From: Alphaproteobacteria bacterium
GTDB taxonomy: Bacteria > Pseudomonadota > Alphaproteobacteria > 16-39-46 > JAJRRM01
NCBI GenBank assembly: GCA_024279475.1
Contig: JAJRRM010000080.1
Location: 1 to 41,538, forward strand
Direction of reading: 5' to 3'
Length of the DNA stretch: 41,538 nucleotides
The translations under genes and the position numbers were made by a program. The notes beneath the pieces were generated by a model that saw nothing but the letters and a program-made list of their open reading frames with translations, was not told the DNA's origin and ran no database searches. This document shows positions 34,717 to 41,538 of this stretch, piece by piece. Every line of letters begins with the position of its first letter. Positions within the stretch are counted from its first letter, which is position 1.

Positions 34717-35667
34717 ATGCACATTCTTTTTATAACAGCTAAACATATTGGTGATGCTATTCTTTCCACTACTATTATGGAACACCTTCATAAACAATAT
34801 CCTTTAGCTCAATTTACGGTTATTTGTGGAGAAAAACCAGCCTCAATTTTGCAAGCACCTTATATAAAGAAAATTATCCCCATTAAGAAAAAAATTTATC
34901 GTCTCCATTGGATTGATATTTGGTATTCTTGTAGAGGAAAAAAATGGGACCTTATTATTGACTTACGTGGATCTGTTCTTAGCTATTTATTGAATTCCAA
35001 GAGATGTCTTATATGGAGACCTCAAAATACCAATGCTCATAAAATTAAACAATTAGCTAATTTTATGAAAGTAAATTCTCTACCAGAGCCAAAAATATAT
35101 ATCTCCAAAGAGGCAAATGAAAAAGCAGCACCCTTTTTAAAAGGATTAAAAGAACCTATTATTTTAGGTTCTACAGCTAACTGGCATGCTAAACGTTGGG
35201 ATAATCATAAATTTGCTAAATTAGCACACTCTCTTCAAAAAGAACTTTTTCCAACAAGTTCTTTTGTTGTACTAGGTGCCTCTGGTGATGAATCCCTTAC
35301 AGAAGAATTATGTAGTTTCGCACCAAAAAATCTTCTTATACCTCTTGTTGGAAAAATGGATCTTTTAACCACAGCTGCTTTCTTAAAAAAGTCACGTTTA
35401 TTTATTGGAAATGATTCTGGCTTAATGCACTTATCTGCTGCTGTAGGTATTCCAACACTAGGATTATTTGGCCCCTCAAAAGAATCTGTTTATGCTCCTG
35501 TCGGCAAGCATACACATTGGGTGCGCACATATAAAAGCTATGCTGAGCTCGTAGAAACACCCGATTATGATCAAAAAAATACAAAAAATATGATGGAAGG
35601 GCTCTCTGTTGAGAAAGTTCTTAAAGCTGTTAAAGTACTAGAAAAGAAAGTAAAAAATGACTCATAA
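34717..35667 (+). CDS. Glycosyltransferase family 9 (ADP-heptose:LPS heptosyltransferase-like)
   Basis: A 316-residue GT-B enzyme. The N-terminal ITAKHIGDAILSTTIMEHL is the acceptor-binding motif of the family, and FIGNDSGLMHLSAAVGIPTLG then LFGPS is the ADP-heptose site. It probably adds heptose to the Kdo-lipid A core at the inner membrane. It leads a three-gene operon (GT9-GT2-GT4), overlapping the next gene by 11 nt. Which heptosyltransferase (I, II or III) it is cannot be told. No strong ribosome site is seen; the ATG with six residues before THIGD-like motif is the only reasonable start. Confidence 0.88.
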   Translation: MHILFITAKHIGDAILSTTIMEHLHKQYPLAQFTVICGEKPASILQAPYIKKIIPIKKKIYRLHWIDIWYSCRGKKWDLIIDLRGSVLSYLLNSKRCLIWRPQNTNAHKIKQLANFMKVNSLPEPKIYISKEANEKAAPFLKGLKEPIILGSTANWHAKRWDNHKFAKLAHSLQKELFPTSSFVVLGASGDESLTEELCSFAPKNLLIPLVGKMDLLTTAAFLKKSRLFIGNDSGLMHLSAAVGIPTLGLFGPSKESVYAPVGKHTHWVRTYKSYAELVETPDYDQKNTKNMMEGLSVEKVLKAVKVLEKKVKNDS

Positions 35668-36451
35668 AGAATCTTATTTATCTGGTCTTGTGGTTGCCCA
35701 CAACGAAGAAAAAAATTTAAAAGCCTGTCTAGATACTCTTCAATTTTGCAATGAGTTAATTGTGGTTCTGGATCGCTGTACTGATAGCTCTGAAAAAATA
35801 GCTAAAGAAGCTGGTGCAAAAATTCTCAAAGGCACTTGGCCCATTGAAGGAAACAGGCGTAATGAAGGAATTGCTGCTTGTAAGGGGCCTTGGATTTTAG
35901 AGCTAGATGCTGATGAGCATATTTCTATAGATCTGGCAAAAGAAATAAAGAAAGCCATAAAAAATCCTTCTGAAGCAGCCTATTTTACTATCCCCGTAGA
36001 TAATTATATTGGCCGTCACTGTGTACGTTACGGTTGGGGAGCTTATTTCGGTGTTGGTAGTGTTAAACGTTTATTCAAAAAAGGGGCAAAAATCTGGGGA
36101 AACCAGCGTATTCATCCACGCATTACCTTTACAGGAAAAGAAGGATATCGTTTTTCTAATCGTCTTATTCATTATGTAGATAAAGACATTTCAGATATGA
36201 TTGTTCGCCTTAACCGCTATACAACAGCTAGAGCGGAAGATATGCGTGAATCTGGTGAGCTTAAATCTGAAACATTGCAACGCAATGTTCGTCGTATTTT
36301 CTCTCGATTCTATAAATGTTATATACGCAAAAAAGGCTATAAAGAAGGAGCTTATGGTTTTCTTATTGCTCTGTGTGCTGGACTATATCCTATTTTATCC
36401 TATCTTAAGGCAACATTAGAAAAAGAGAAGAATGATCATGTCAAAGATTAG
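35657..36451 (+). CDS. Glycosyltransferase family 2, WaaE/KdtX-like
   Basis: A 264-residue GT-A enzyme: GLVVAHNEEKNLKACLDTL at the nucleotide site, VVLDRCTDSSEKIA, and ELDADEHIS with the DxD metal motif. The pattern is close to WaaE/KdtX proteins, which add a hexose such as beta-glucose to the LPS inner core; the sugar here is unknown. A hydrophobic C-terminal helix (AYGFLIALCAGLYPIL) suggests membrane association. It overlaps both neighbours (11 and 20 nt), so the operon is translationally coupled. Confidence 0.88.
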   Translation: MTHKESYLSGLVVAHNEEKNLKACLDTLQFCNELIVVLDRCTDSSEKIAKEAGAKILKGTWPIEGNRRNEGIAACKGPWILELDADEHISIDLAKEIKKAIKNPSEAAYFTIPVDNYIGRHCVRYGWGAYFGVGSVKRLFKKGAKIWGNQRIHPRITFTGKEGYRFSNRLIHYVDKDISDMIVRLNRYTTARAEDMRESGELKSETLQRNVRRIFSRFYKCYIRKKGYKEGAYGFLIALCAGLYPILSYLKATLEKEKNDHVKD

Positions 36452-37481
36452 ATTACTTCAATCTCTTGGATCTAAAGGAGGAGGGGGAGCCGAAAGCTTT
36501 TTTATGCGCTTAGCAAACTCTTTACATAAAGAAAAAAGCGTAGAGCAACACCTTCTAGTTCGTCCAAATAAATATCGAGAGGCATTTTATCAACAATATA
36601 GTATACCTTATTTGCAAGCAGGGTTTGGATCCTCTTATTTAGACTTAAAAACACATTTAGCCTTTCGTCGTGCTATAAAAGCACTTAATCCAAATATTGT
36701 GATGACATGGATGAACAGAGCTACAGCTTTTTGTCCCAATCCAAAAAAGAAAAACTTCCAGCATATAGCAAGACTAGGGGGCTATTATAATTTAAAGTAC
36801 TATAAAAACTGTGATTATTTAGTAGCTAATACACCAATGATTGTGGACTATCTAATTCAACAAGGTTGGCCAAAAAACAAAGCTCATTATATCCCAAATT
36901 TTGTACCAGAAAATATAGAAAAACCCTATAATCCTAGTGATTTTTCTTTATCAAAAGACCAACCTATCATTCTAGCTGCTGGACGCCTTCATATAAATAA
37001 AGGATTTGATATTCTTATTAAATCTATAGCAAAAATACCCACAGGACATCTCCTTCTTGCTGGAGACGGTCCTTTACGCCAAGATCTCGTTGCCTTAGTT
37101 AATTCTTTAAATCTTAATGATCGTGTAACATTTCTTGGGTGGAGAGAAGATACACAATCACTCTTAGCTACAGCCCATATTTTCGTATGTCCATCACGTC
37201 ATGAGCCTCTTGGAAATGTTGTTCTAGAAGCCTGGGCAAGCAAAACGCCTGTTATTGCAGCAAAAAGTCATGGACCTTCTATGCTAATAGACCATGAAAT
37301 TTCTGGTCTTTTATTTGATATTGACAATGTAGCTGACCTAGCTTTCCAACTTAATTCATTGTTAAAAAAGAAAAAATATGCAAAAAATCTTGCTTTAGAA
37401 GGAACAAAAAGTTTTCAAAAATACTTTTCTCAAAAAATTGTTACAAAGCAGTATATTAATTTTTTTAACGATATTATATAG
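36432..37481 (+). CDS. Glycosyltransferase family 4
   Basis: A 349-residue GT-B enzyme. GGGGAESFFMRLANSLH is the acceptor-side glycine loop, PIILAAGRLHINKGFDILI and HLLLAGDGPLRQDL begin the donor domain, and CPSRHEPLGNVVLEAWASKT holds the E-x7-E motif. It is a retaining transferase of the WaaG-like broad group, likely acting on LPS core or a surface glycan. The ATG at 36432 has GAGAAG ahead of it; the ATG at 36438 is an alternative. It converges with parB with only 9 bp between the stops. Confidence 0.88.
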   Translation: MIMSKIRLLQSLGSKGGGGAESFFMRLANSLHKEKSVEQHLLVRPNKYREAFYQQYSIPYLQAGFGSSYLDLKTHLAFRRAIKALNPNIVMTWMNRATAFCPNPKKKNFQHIARLGGYYNLKYYKNCDYLVANTPMIVDYLIQQGWPKNKAHYIPNFVPENIEKPYNPSDFSLSKDQPIILAAGRLHINKGFDILIKSIAKIPTGHLLLAGDGPLRQDLVALVNSLNLNDRVTFLGWREDTQSLLATAHIFVCPSRHEPLGNVVLEAWASKTPVIAAKSHGPSMLIDHEISGLLFDIDNVADLAFQLNSLLKKKKYAKNLALEGTKSFQKYFSQKIVTKQYINFFNDII

Positions 37482-37490
37482 CTTATTTTA

Positions 37491-38393
37491 TCAACTAATT
37501 TTACCCAATACACTATCAAAGTGATTAAAATCATCTATATAAATAGTAATTTTCTTCTCTGAACCTTCTAGGCATATATCAACATTTGCTCCTAGCTTTG
37601 TTGACATTTCCCTTTCAAGAGTTTTTATATCTTCAGGTTTTTCATCCATACCAACTGCTACAGAAGAGTTATTTTTCTTTTTTTTAGAAACTTTTTTAAA
37701 CAAATTTTCTGTTTCTCTAACATTTAAATTATTTTCAATAATTCTACTAAGGTAATTTTCAGCTTCTTTACTAGAGACTCCTACTAAGCAACGAGCATGC
37801 CCATAGGTTATTTGTTTATCACTCAGTGCTTTTTTAGCAGCAGAAGAAAGCTTATTCAACCGAAGAATATTGGCAATATAGCTGCGACTTTTACCCAAAG
37901 TTTCTGCTAGCATACCTTGAGTAAAACTATAAAGTTCCATCAAACTTTCATAAGCCATAGCTTCTTCCAACGCAGATAAGTCTGCTCGTTGAATATTTTC
38001 AACTAAAGCAATTTTCATACGATCAACTGTATTAATCTTATGTTCTATGATGGGTATGGTTTGACACCCTGCTATATGGCTTGCGCGCCAACGACGTTCC
38101 CCAGCAATAATTTCATAGGTACCTTCTTCTTTTTTTTGTTGAACAATAATTGGCTGTAAAACACCATGTTCTTTGATCGAAGCAGCAAGCTCTCCCAGAG
38201 ATTTTTTATCTATTGTTTTTCTTGGTTGATCTTTGTTTGGAGTAATTAATTCCAGAGAAACTTCCTTTATTTCTTTAGAACCCAATATGCTTTCTTTTCT
38301 ATCCAAAAAGTGAGTATTATCACTATATACAGTCTCATCATCTCCTAGTAAGGCTGCTAACCCTCTTCCTAGAGCTTTTTTTTTAATTGTCAT
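37491..38393 (-). CDS. parB: Chromosome partitioning protein ParB
   Basis: A 300-residue CTPase that loads at parS and spreads as a DNA clamp. The start KKKALGRGLAALLGDDE is the classic ParB opening. Box I reads LGELAASIKEHGVLQPIIV and box II reads IIAGERRWRASHIAG. The HTH region is GMLAETLGKSRSYIANILRL, and a lysine-rich linker leads to the dimerisation end. It overlaps parA by 11 nt. A matching parS lies in rsmG about 1.4 kb upstream. Confidence 0.96.
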   Translation of the reverse strand: MTIKKKALGRGLAALLGDDETVYSDNTHFLDRKESILGSKEIKEVSLELITPNKDQPRKTIDKKSLGELAASIKEHGVLQPIIVQQKKEEGTYEIIAGERRWRASHIAGCQTIPIIEHKINTVDRMKIALVENIQRADLSALEEAMAYESLMELYSFTQGMLAETLGKSRSYIANILRLNKLSSAAKKALSDKQITYGHARCLVGVSSKEAENYLSRIIENNLNVRETENLFKKVSKKKKNNSSVAVGMDEKPEDIKTLEREMSTKLGANVDICLEGSEKKITIYIDDFNHFDSVLGKIS

Positions 38394-39153
38394 TTAAAAC
38401 CCTTTTCTTTTCTCTTTGTAAAAATTCTGAAGTAACAGCCATGTATGCTTGTGCACCTGTACTTTTAATATCATAAAATAAAACACTCATTCCATGGGAT
38501 GGGGCTTCTGCAATCTTAACATTTCTTGGAATGACCGTCTTAAAAACCAAATCACTCAAATTATCACGCACATCTTTCTCAACCAAAGAACTTAGGGCAT
38601 TTCGTCGATCATACATGGTTAAAATAACTCCCTCCATCACCAATTTTGGGTTAAATTTATTTTTTATTCTTTTTATAGTGTTAAGCAAATAGCTTAATCC
38701 TTCAAGAGCATAGTATTCACACTGTAAGGGCATTAAAACAGCATCTGAAGCTGTTAAAGCATTTATTGTCAACATACCTAAAGAAGGTGGACAATCTATA
38801 ATTATATATTCATAGTCCTTAAAATTTTTTAAAATATACTCTTTTAAACGATATTCTCGTTTATTCATCTGCAAAAGTTCAACCTCAGCACCTGCTAAAT
38901 TTTGACTACCACTTAATAAGTTTAAAAAAGGTATTTTTGTTTTCTGTATAAGATTATTTTTATTTCCAACTAAAGCTTCATAGATGCCTGGTTTTTTTTT
39001 ATCACCACCCAGTCCAGTAGTCCCATTTCCCTGAGGATCTAAGTCGATTAACAGAGTTTTTTTACCTAGCGCTGCTAAGCAACTAGACAAATTTACAGCT
39101 GTAGTCGTTTTTCCTACACCGCCTTTTTGATTCGCAATAGAAAGAATTTTCAT
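38383..39153 (-). CDS. parA: Chromosome partitioning ATPase ParA
   Basis: A 256-residue deviant-Walker ATPase that forms the nucleoid-bound gradient moving ParB-parS. The deviant P-loop KGGVGKTTTAVNLSSCLA is at residue 10, DLDPQGNGTTGLG follows, then IIDCPPSLGMLTINAL. It lacks the extra N-terminal HTH of plasmid ParA type Ia, so it is the chromosomal Soj type. It overlaps rsmG by 4 nt (ATGA). Confidence 0.97.
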   Translation of the reverse strand: MKILSIANQKGGVGKTTTAVNLSSCLAALGKKTLLIDLDPQGNGTTGLGGDKKKPGIYEALVGNKNNLIQKTKIPFLNLLSGSQNLAGAEVELLQMNKREYRLKEYILKNFKDYEYIIIDCPPSLGMLTINALTASDAVLMPLQCEYYALEGLSYLLNTIKRIKNKFNPKLVMEGVILTMYDRRNALSSLVEKDVRDNLSDLVFKTVIPRNVKIAEAPSHGMSVLFYDIKSTGAQAYMAVTSEFLQREKKRVLNDN

Positions 39154-39803
39154 CTATGTTTTATATTCTTTATCAAAAGCCACACTCGATGATCTTTATC
39201 ATCTACCTCTTGTAGAATATCTCTAATTGAGATTACGTCAACATCAAAGTTCCATTTTTTTCGAGCCTCATCTATTTCTTTTTGAAAATTAAGACCTTTC
39301 CAAAAAAGAGCAGTACCTGTTTTTATAAGTTTATTAGAAGTATATTCAAGCAACTTATTTAACCTGGATACTCCCCGTGACACAACAAGGCCTACCTTTT
39401 CAAGATCTACTTCTTCTATTCTTGTAGGTATAATTTCAACATTCAAAGAAAGACTTTTTTTAAAGTAAGTAAGAGCTATACATTTCTTTTTTATAGATTC
39501 ACATAAAATACCTTTTACCTTTGGCAGGATAATGCTAATTGGTATACCAGGAAATCCTCCTCCAGAACCTATATCCAAAAACCTTCTAGTAGAAAAAACC
39601 TTCTCTTCTCCCTCACCATAACATAGAGCCACGTACCCAAGGAAACTGTCCATAATATGTCGATCCCAAAGATTACAAACATCTTTTCTACTTACTAAAT
39701 TGATGGTTTTATTAACTTCTTTTAAAATATCTTCATATTCTTTTAAATTTTGAATTGTTTCACGTGAAACAATTTTAGAAATATCATTTAGAGATTGTAA
39801 CAT
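39150..39803 (-). CDS. rsmG: 16S rRNA (guanine-527 N7) methyltransferase
   Basis: A 217-residue SAM-dependent methyltransferase that modifies G527 of 16S rRNA; also known as gidB. FLDIGSGGGFPGIPISI is the SAM motif, and VVSRGVSRLNKLLEY is the conserved RA-like segment. The N-terminal ISKIVSRETIQNL encodes the VSRET peptide that arises from an embedded parS site. It is 7 bp after rho and 4 bp overlapping parA. In most alphaproteobacteria mnmE and mnmG sit between rho and rsmG; here they are absent. Confidence 0.95.
   Translation of the reverse strand: MLQSLNDISKIVSRETIQNLKEYEDILKEVNKTINLVSRKDVCNLWDRHIMDSFLGYVALCYGEGEEKVFSTRRFLDIGSGGGFPGIPISIILPKVKGILCESIKKKCIALTYFKKSLSLNVEIIPTRIEEVDLEKVGLVVSRGVSRLNKLLEYTSNKLIKTGTALFWKGLNFQKEIDEARKKWNFDVDVISIRDILQEVDDKDHRVWLLIKNIKHR
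39753..39774. promoter_or_regulatory. parS: parS centromere site
   Basis: AATTGTTTCACGTGAAACAATT is a perfect 22-bp palindrome containing the full 16-bp consensus TGTTTCACGTGAAACA (39756-39771). It lies in the 5' end of rsmG and encodes IVSRETI. It is the expected ParB-loading site. I noticed no second copy in the window. Confidence 0.95.
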
Positions 39804-39810
39804 AGTAAAA

Positions 39811-41067
39811 TTAAGAATTCATAGTGTTAAAAAAATCTTCATTAGTTTTAGCATACTTCAATTTTCCTGTAAGAAATTCCATAGCTTCAATAGAGTTCAT
39901 TGGGTTAAGCACTCGGCGCAATACCCACATTTTAGAAAGCGTAGCTTTATCAACGAGCAACTCTTCCTTGCGTGTCCCTGTACGAGAAATATCCATAGAT
40001 GGATAAATTCTCTTATCAGATAATTTACGATCCAAAACAATTTCACTATTACCCGTTCCTTTGAATTCCTCAAAAATAACCTCATCCATACGAGACCCTG
40101 TTTCAATAAGAGCAGTAGAGATAATAGTTAATGATCCCCCAAATTCAATATTACGAGCCGCACCAAAAAATCTTTTAGGTCTTTGAAGTGCATTAGCATC
40201 TACGCCACCCGTTAAAACCTTACCAGAAGAAGGAATAACTGTATTATACGCTCTAGCCAAACGAGTAATAGAGTCTAATAAAATCACAACATCTATTTTT
40301 TGCTCAACGAGCCTTTTTGCTTTTTCTATAACCATTTCAGCAACTTGGACGTGACGAGAAGCGGGCTCATCAAAAGTAGAGCTTACCACTTCACCCTTAA
40401 CAGTACGAGACATATCAGTTACTTCTTCTGGACGCTCATCAATCAAAAGAACAATCAAATATATTTCTGGATGATTAGCCTCTATGGCATGTGCAATATT
40501 TTTAAGCATTACTGTTTTGCCTGTACGCGGTGGAGCTGTTATAAGAGCTCGCTGCCCTTTACCCAGGGGCGCAACTAAATCAATAACCCTCAGACTCAGG
40601 TCTTTTACCGCTGGATGATCTATTTCCAATTTCAAGCGCTGATCTGGATATAATGGCGTGAGATTGTCAAAATTAATTCTGTTTTTAAGCTTCTCTGTAT
40701 CATCAAAGTTAACTTTATTAAGCTTAGTCATAGAAAAATATTTTTCCCCATCTCTAGGGGCTCTTATTTCACCTTCTAGTGTATCTCCTGTTCTTAATAC
40801 ATTTTTTCTAACAATAGAGGGGGATACATAAATATCATCTGGACCAGGGAGATAATTTGATTCAACAGACCTCAAAAAGCCAAAACCATCTTGTACGACT
40901 TCTAAAACACCTTGTCCAAAAATAGCTATTCCCTGTTGAGCCTTTTCTTTTAAGATAGCAAACATCATTTCTTGCTTTCTTAAAGAGCTTGCATTTTCAA
41001 TACCGAGACCTTCTGCACAAAGCAATAATTCTTGCGGGGATTTTTTCTTTAACTCTTGTAATTTCAT
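39811..41067 (-). CDS. rho: Transcription termination factor Rho
   Basis: A 418-residue hexameric RNA helicase. N-terminal [18 protein letters not shown] is followed by the RNA-binding cold-shock-like domain ([25 protein letters not shown]). The ATPase domain has Walker [12 protein letters not shown], Walker [17 protein letters not shown], the Q-loop [16 protein letters not shown] and [13 protein letters not shown]. No N-terminal insertion is seen. It is first in the rho-rsmG-parA-parB operon. With few intrinsic terminators visible in the window, Rho-dependent ends are probably important. Confidence 0.97.
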   Translation of the reverse strand: MKLQELKKKSPQELLLCAEGLGIENASSLRKQEMMFAILKEKAQQGIAIFGQGVLEVVQDGFGFLRSVESNYLPGPDDIYVSPSIVRKNVLRTGDTLEGEIRAPRDGEKYFSMTKLNKVNFDDTEKLKNRINFDNLTPLYPDQRLKLEIDHPAVKDLSLRVIDLVAPLGKGQRALITAPPRTGKTVMLKNIAHAIEANHPEIYLIVLLIDERPEEVTDMSRTVKGEVVSSTFDEPASRHVQVAEMVIEKAKRLVEQKIDVVILLDSITRLARAYNTVIPSSGKVLTGGVDANALQRPKRFFGAARNIEFGGSLTIISTALIETGSRMDEVIFEEFKGTGNSEIVLDRKLSDKRIYPSMDISRTGTRKEELLVDKATLSKMWVLRRVLNPMNSIEAMEFLTGKLKYAKTNEDFFNTMNS

Positions 41068-41538
41068 TTGGGATGTTTTTTCCTATGCCTAGAATAAGGA
41101 CCTCTACGAAAAACCATTATCACATAGTAATATTAAAAAACAAGAAAAAAATACATATTATTTTTAAAGAAGCGCAATACCTTATTTAGGTAACATCCTT
41201 AACTAAAATTGAGATACTTTTTCTAATTCTCCATCTGCCTCTACAGAAGCATATATTGCTTCGTGTCTTATCCTAAAAATTTCAAAACCTCCCAAAAGAA
41301 ATAGCGACCTCACTTAAAGCATCTAAAAAAATAGAAAGAAAAAAAGGAAAATTTACAAAAAAGGATTTATTAATAATTGAGAATAAATTTTTGGAATTTG
41401 GACTTTCATTAAAAAGCCTTTTTTAGATACACTGCGCTATTAATTGAATGATCTATCGTAGCTCCATATAATCATGAGTCTTCTAGATTCCTGTAACTAA
41501 GAGAGAACCTGAGCTTCATATAGACAAACATCCTATAA
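41068..41538. other. Region upstream of rho; no supported gene
   Basis: 471 bp with stops in all frames. It must contain the rho promoter and leader. A 40-50-codon open stretch on the plus strand (41290-41428; EIATSLKASKKIERKKGKF) lacks a start codon and may be a decayed gene, but I cannot name its family. The 66-residue ORF 40989-41189 overlaps rho and is a shadow. Confidence 0.35.

Overview
This window looks like part of the chromosome of an AT-rich alphaproteobacterium with an intracellular lifestyle. A Holosporales-type protist or amoeba endosymbiont (Holospora, Paracaedibacter or Odyssella-like) is my best inference, not a proven assignment. The reasons are the rho-rsmG-parA-parB block, the SRP RNA-dnaX-ybaB-recR block, the msbA-DUF374-waaA-lpxK lipid A block, heme A synthase, strong A+T bias, a leucine-rich-repeat protein at the left edge, and many decaying genes and mobile-element fragments.

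Layout. 1-538: C-terminal part of a protein with 25-residue leucine-rich repeats. 706-5241 (minus): a DHA2-type MFS exporter, a soluble lytic transglycosylase and a cold-shock protein with a clear terminator. 5577-10541 (minus): an operon of short-chain dehydrogenase, membrane-fusion protein and RND pump, in which the fusion protein is frameshifted. 10631-13397 (plus): SRP RNA, dnaX, ybaB, recR. 13398-15381: an AhpC-type peroxiredoxin flanked by non-coding DNA and a decayed sulfotransferase-like gene. 15382-16939 (minus): pssA and psd, for phosphatidylethanolamine synthesis. 17056-21791 (plus): tightly coupled lipid A/Kdo operon. 21796-24145 (minus): CapD/WbpM-type sugar dehydratase and an EVE-domain protein. 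24181-29698: ctaA converging with pgk, then a 1088-residue GltD-PyrK-like fusion flavoprotein.

29772-33370 is an accessory island bounded by two nearly identical 139-bp copies of the 5' part of an IS6-family element. It holds a frameshifted IS6 transposase, an IS66-like scrap, an AbiE-type toxin-antitoxin pair (antitoxin open, toxin broken by a frameshift and an in-frame TAG), a serine-recombinase scrap, a truncated DUF1016/PDDEXK nuclease gene and IS terminal sequences. 33851-37481 returns to housekeeping: ygfZ, then a three-glycosyltransferase operon probably building LPS core. 37491-41067 (minus): rho, rsmG, parA, parB, with a perfect 22-bp parS palindrome inside rsmG. The rest is a 471-bp tail with no supported gene.

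Taken together, the intact genes make the envelope (phospholipid, lipid A, LPS core, surface sugars, murein turnover), replicate and segregate the chromosome, and support aerobic metabolism. The broken genes (efflux adaptor, sulfotransferase, AbiE toxin, transposases, recombinase, nuclease) show ongoing reductive decay. The most unusual items are the decayed AbiE island, the large flavoprotein fusion and the shortened rho-rsmG junction. I do not see a convincingly new intact defence or biosynthetic system.
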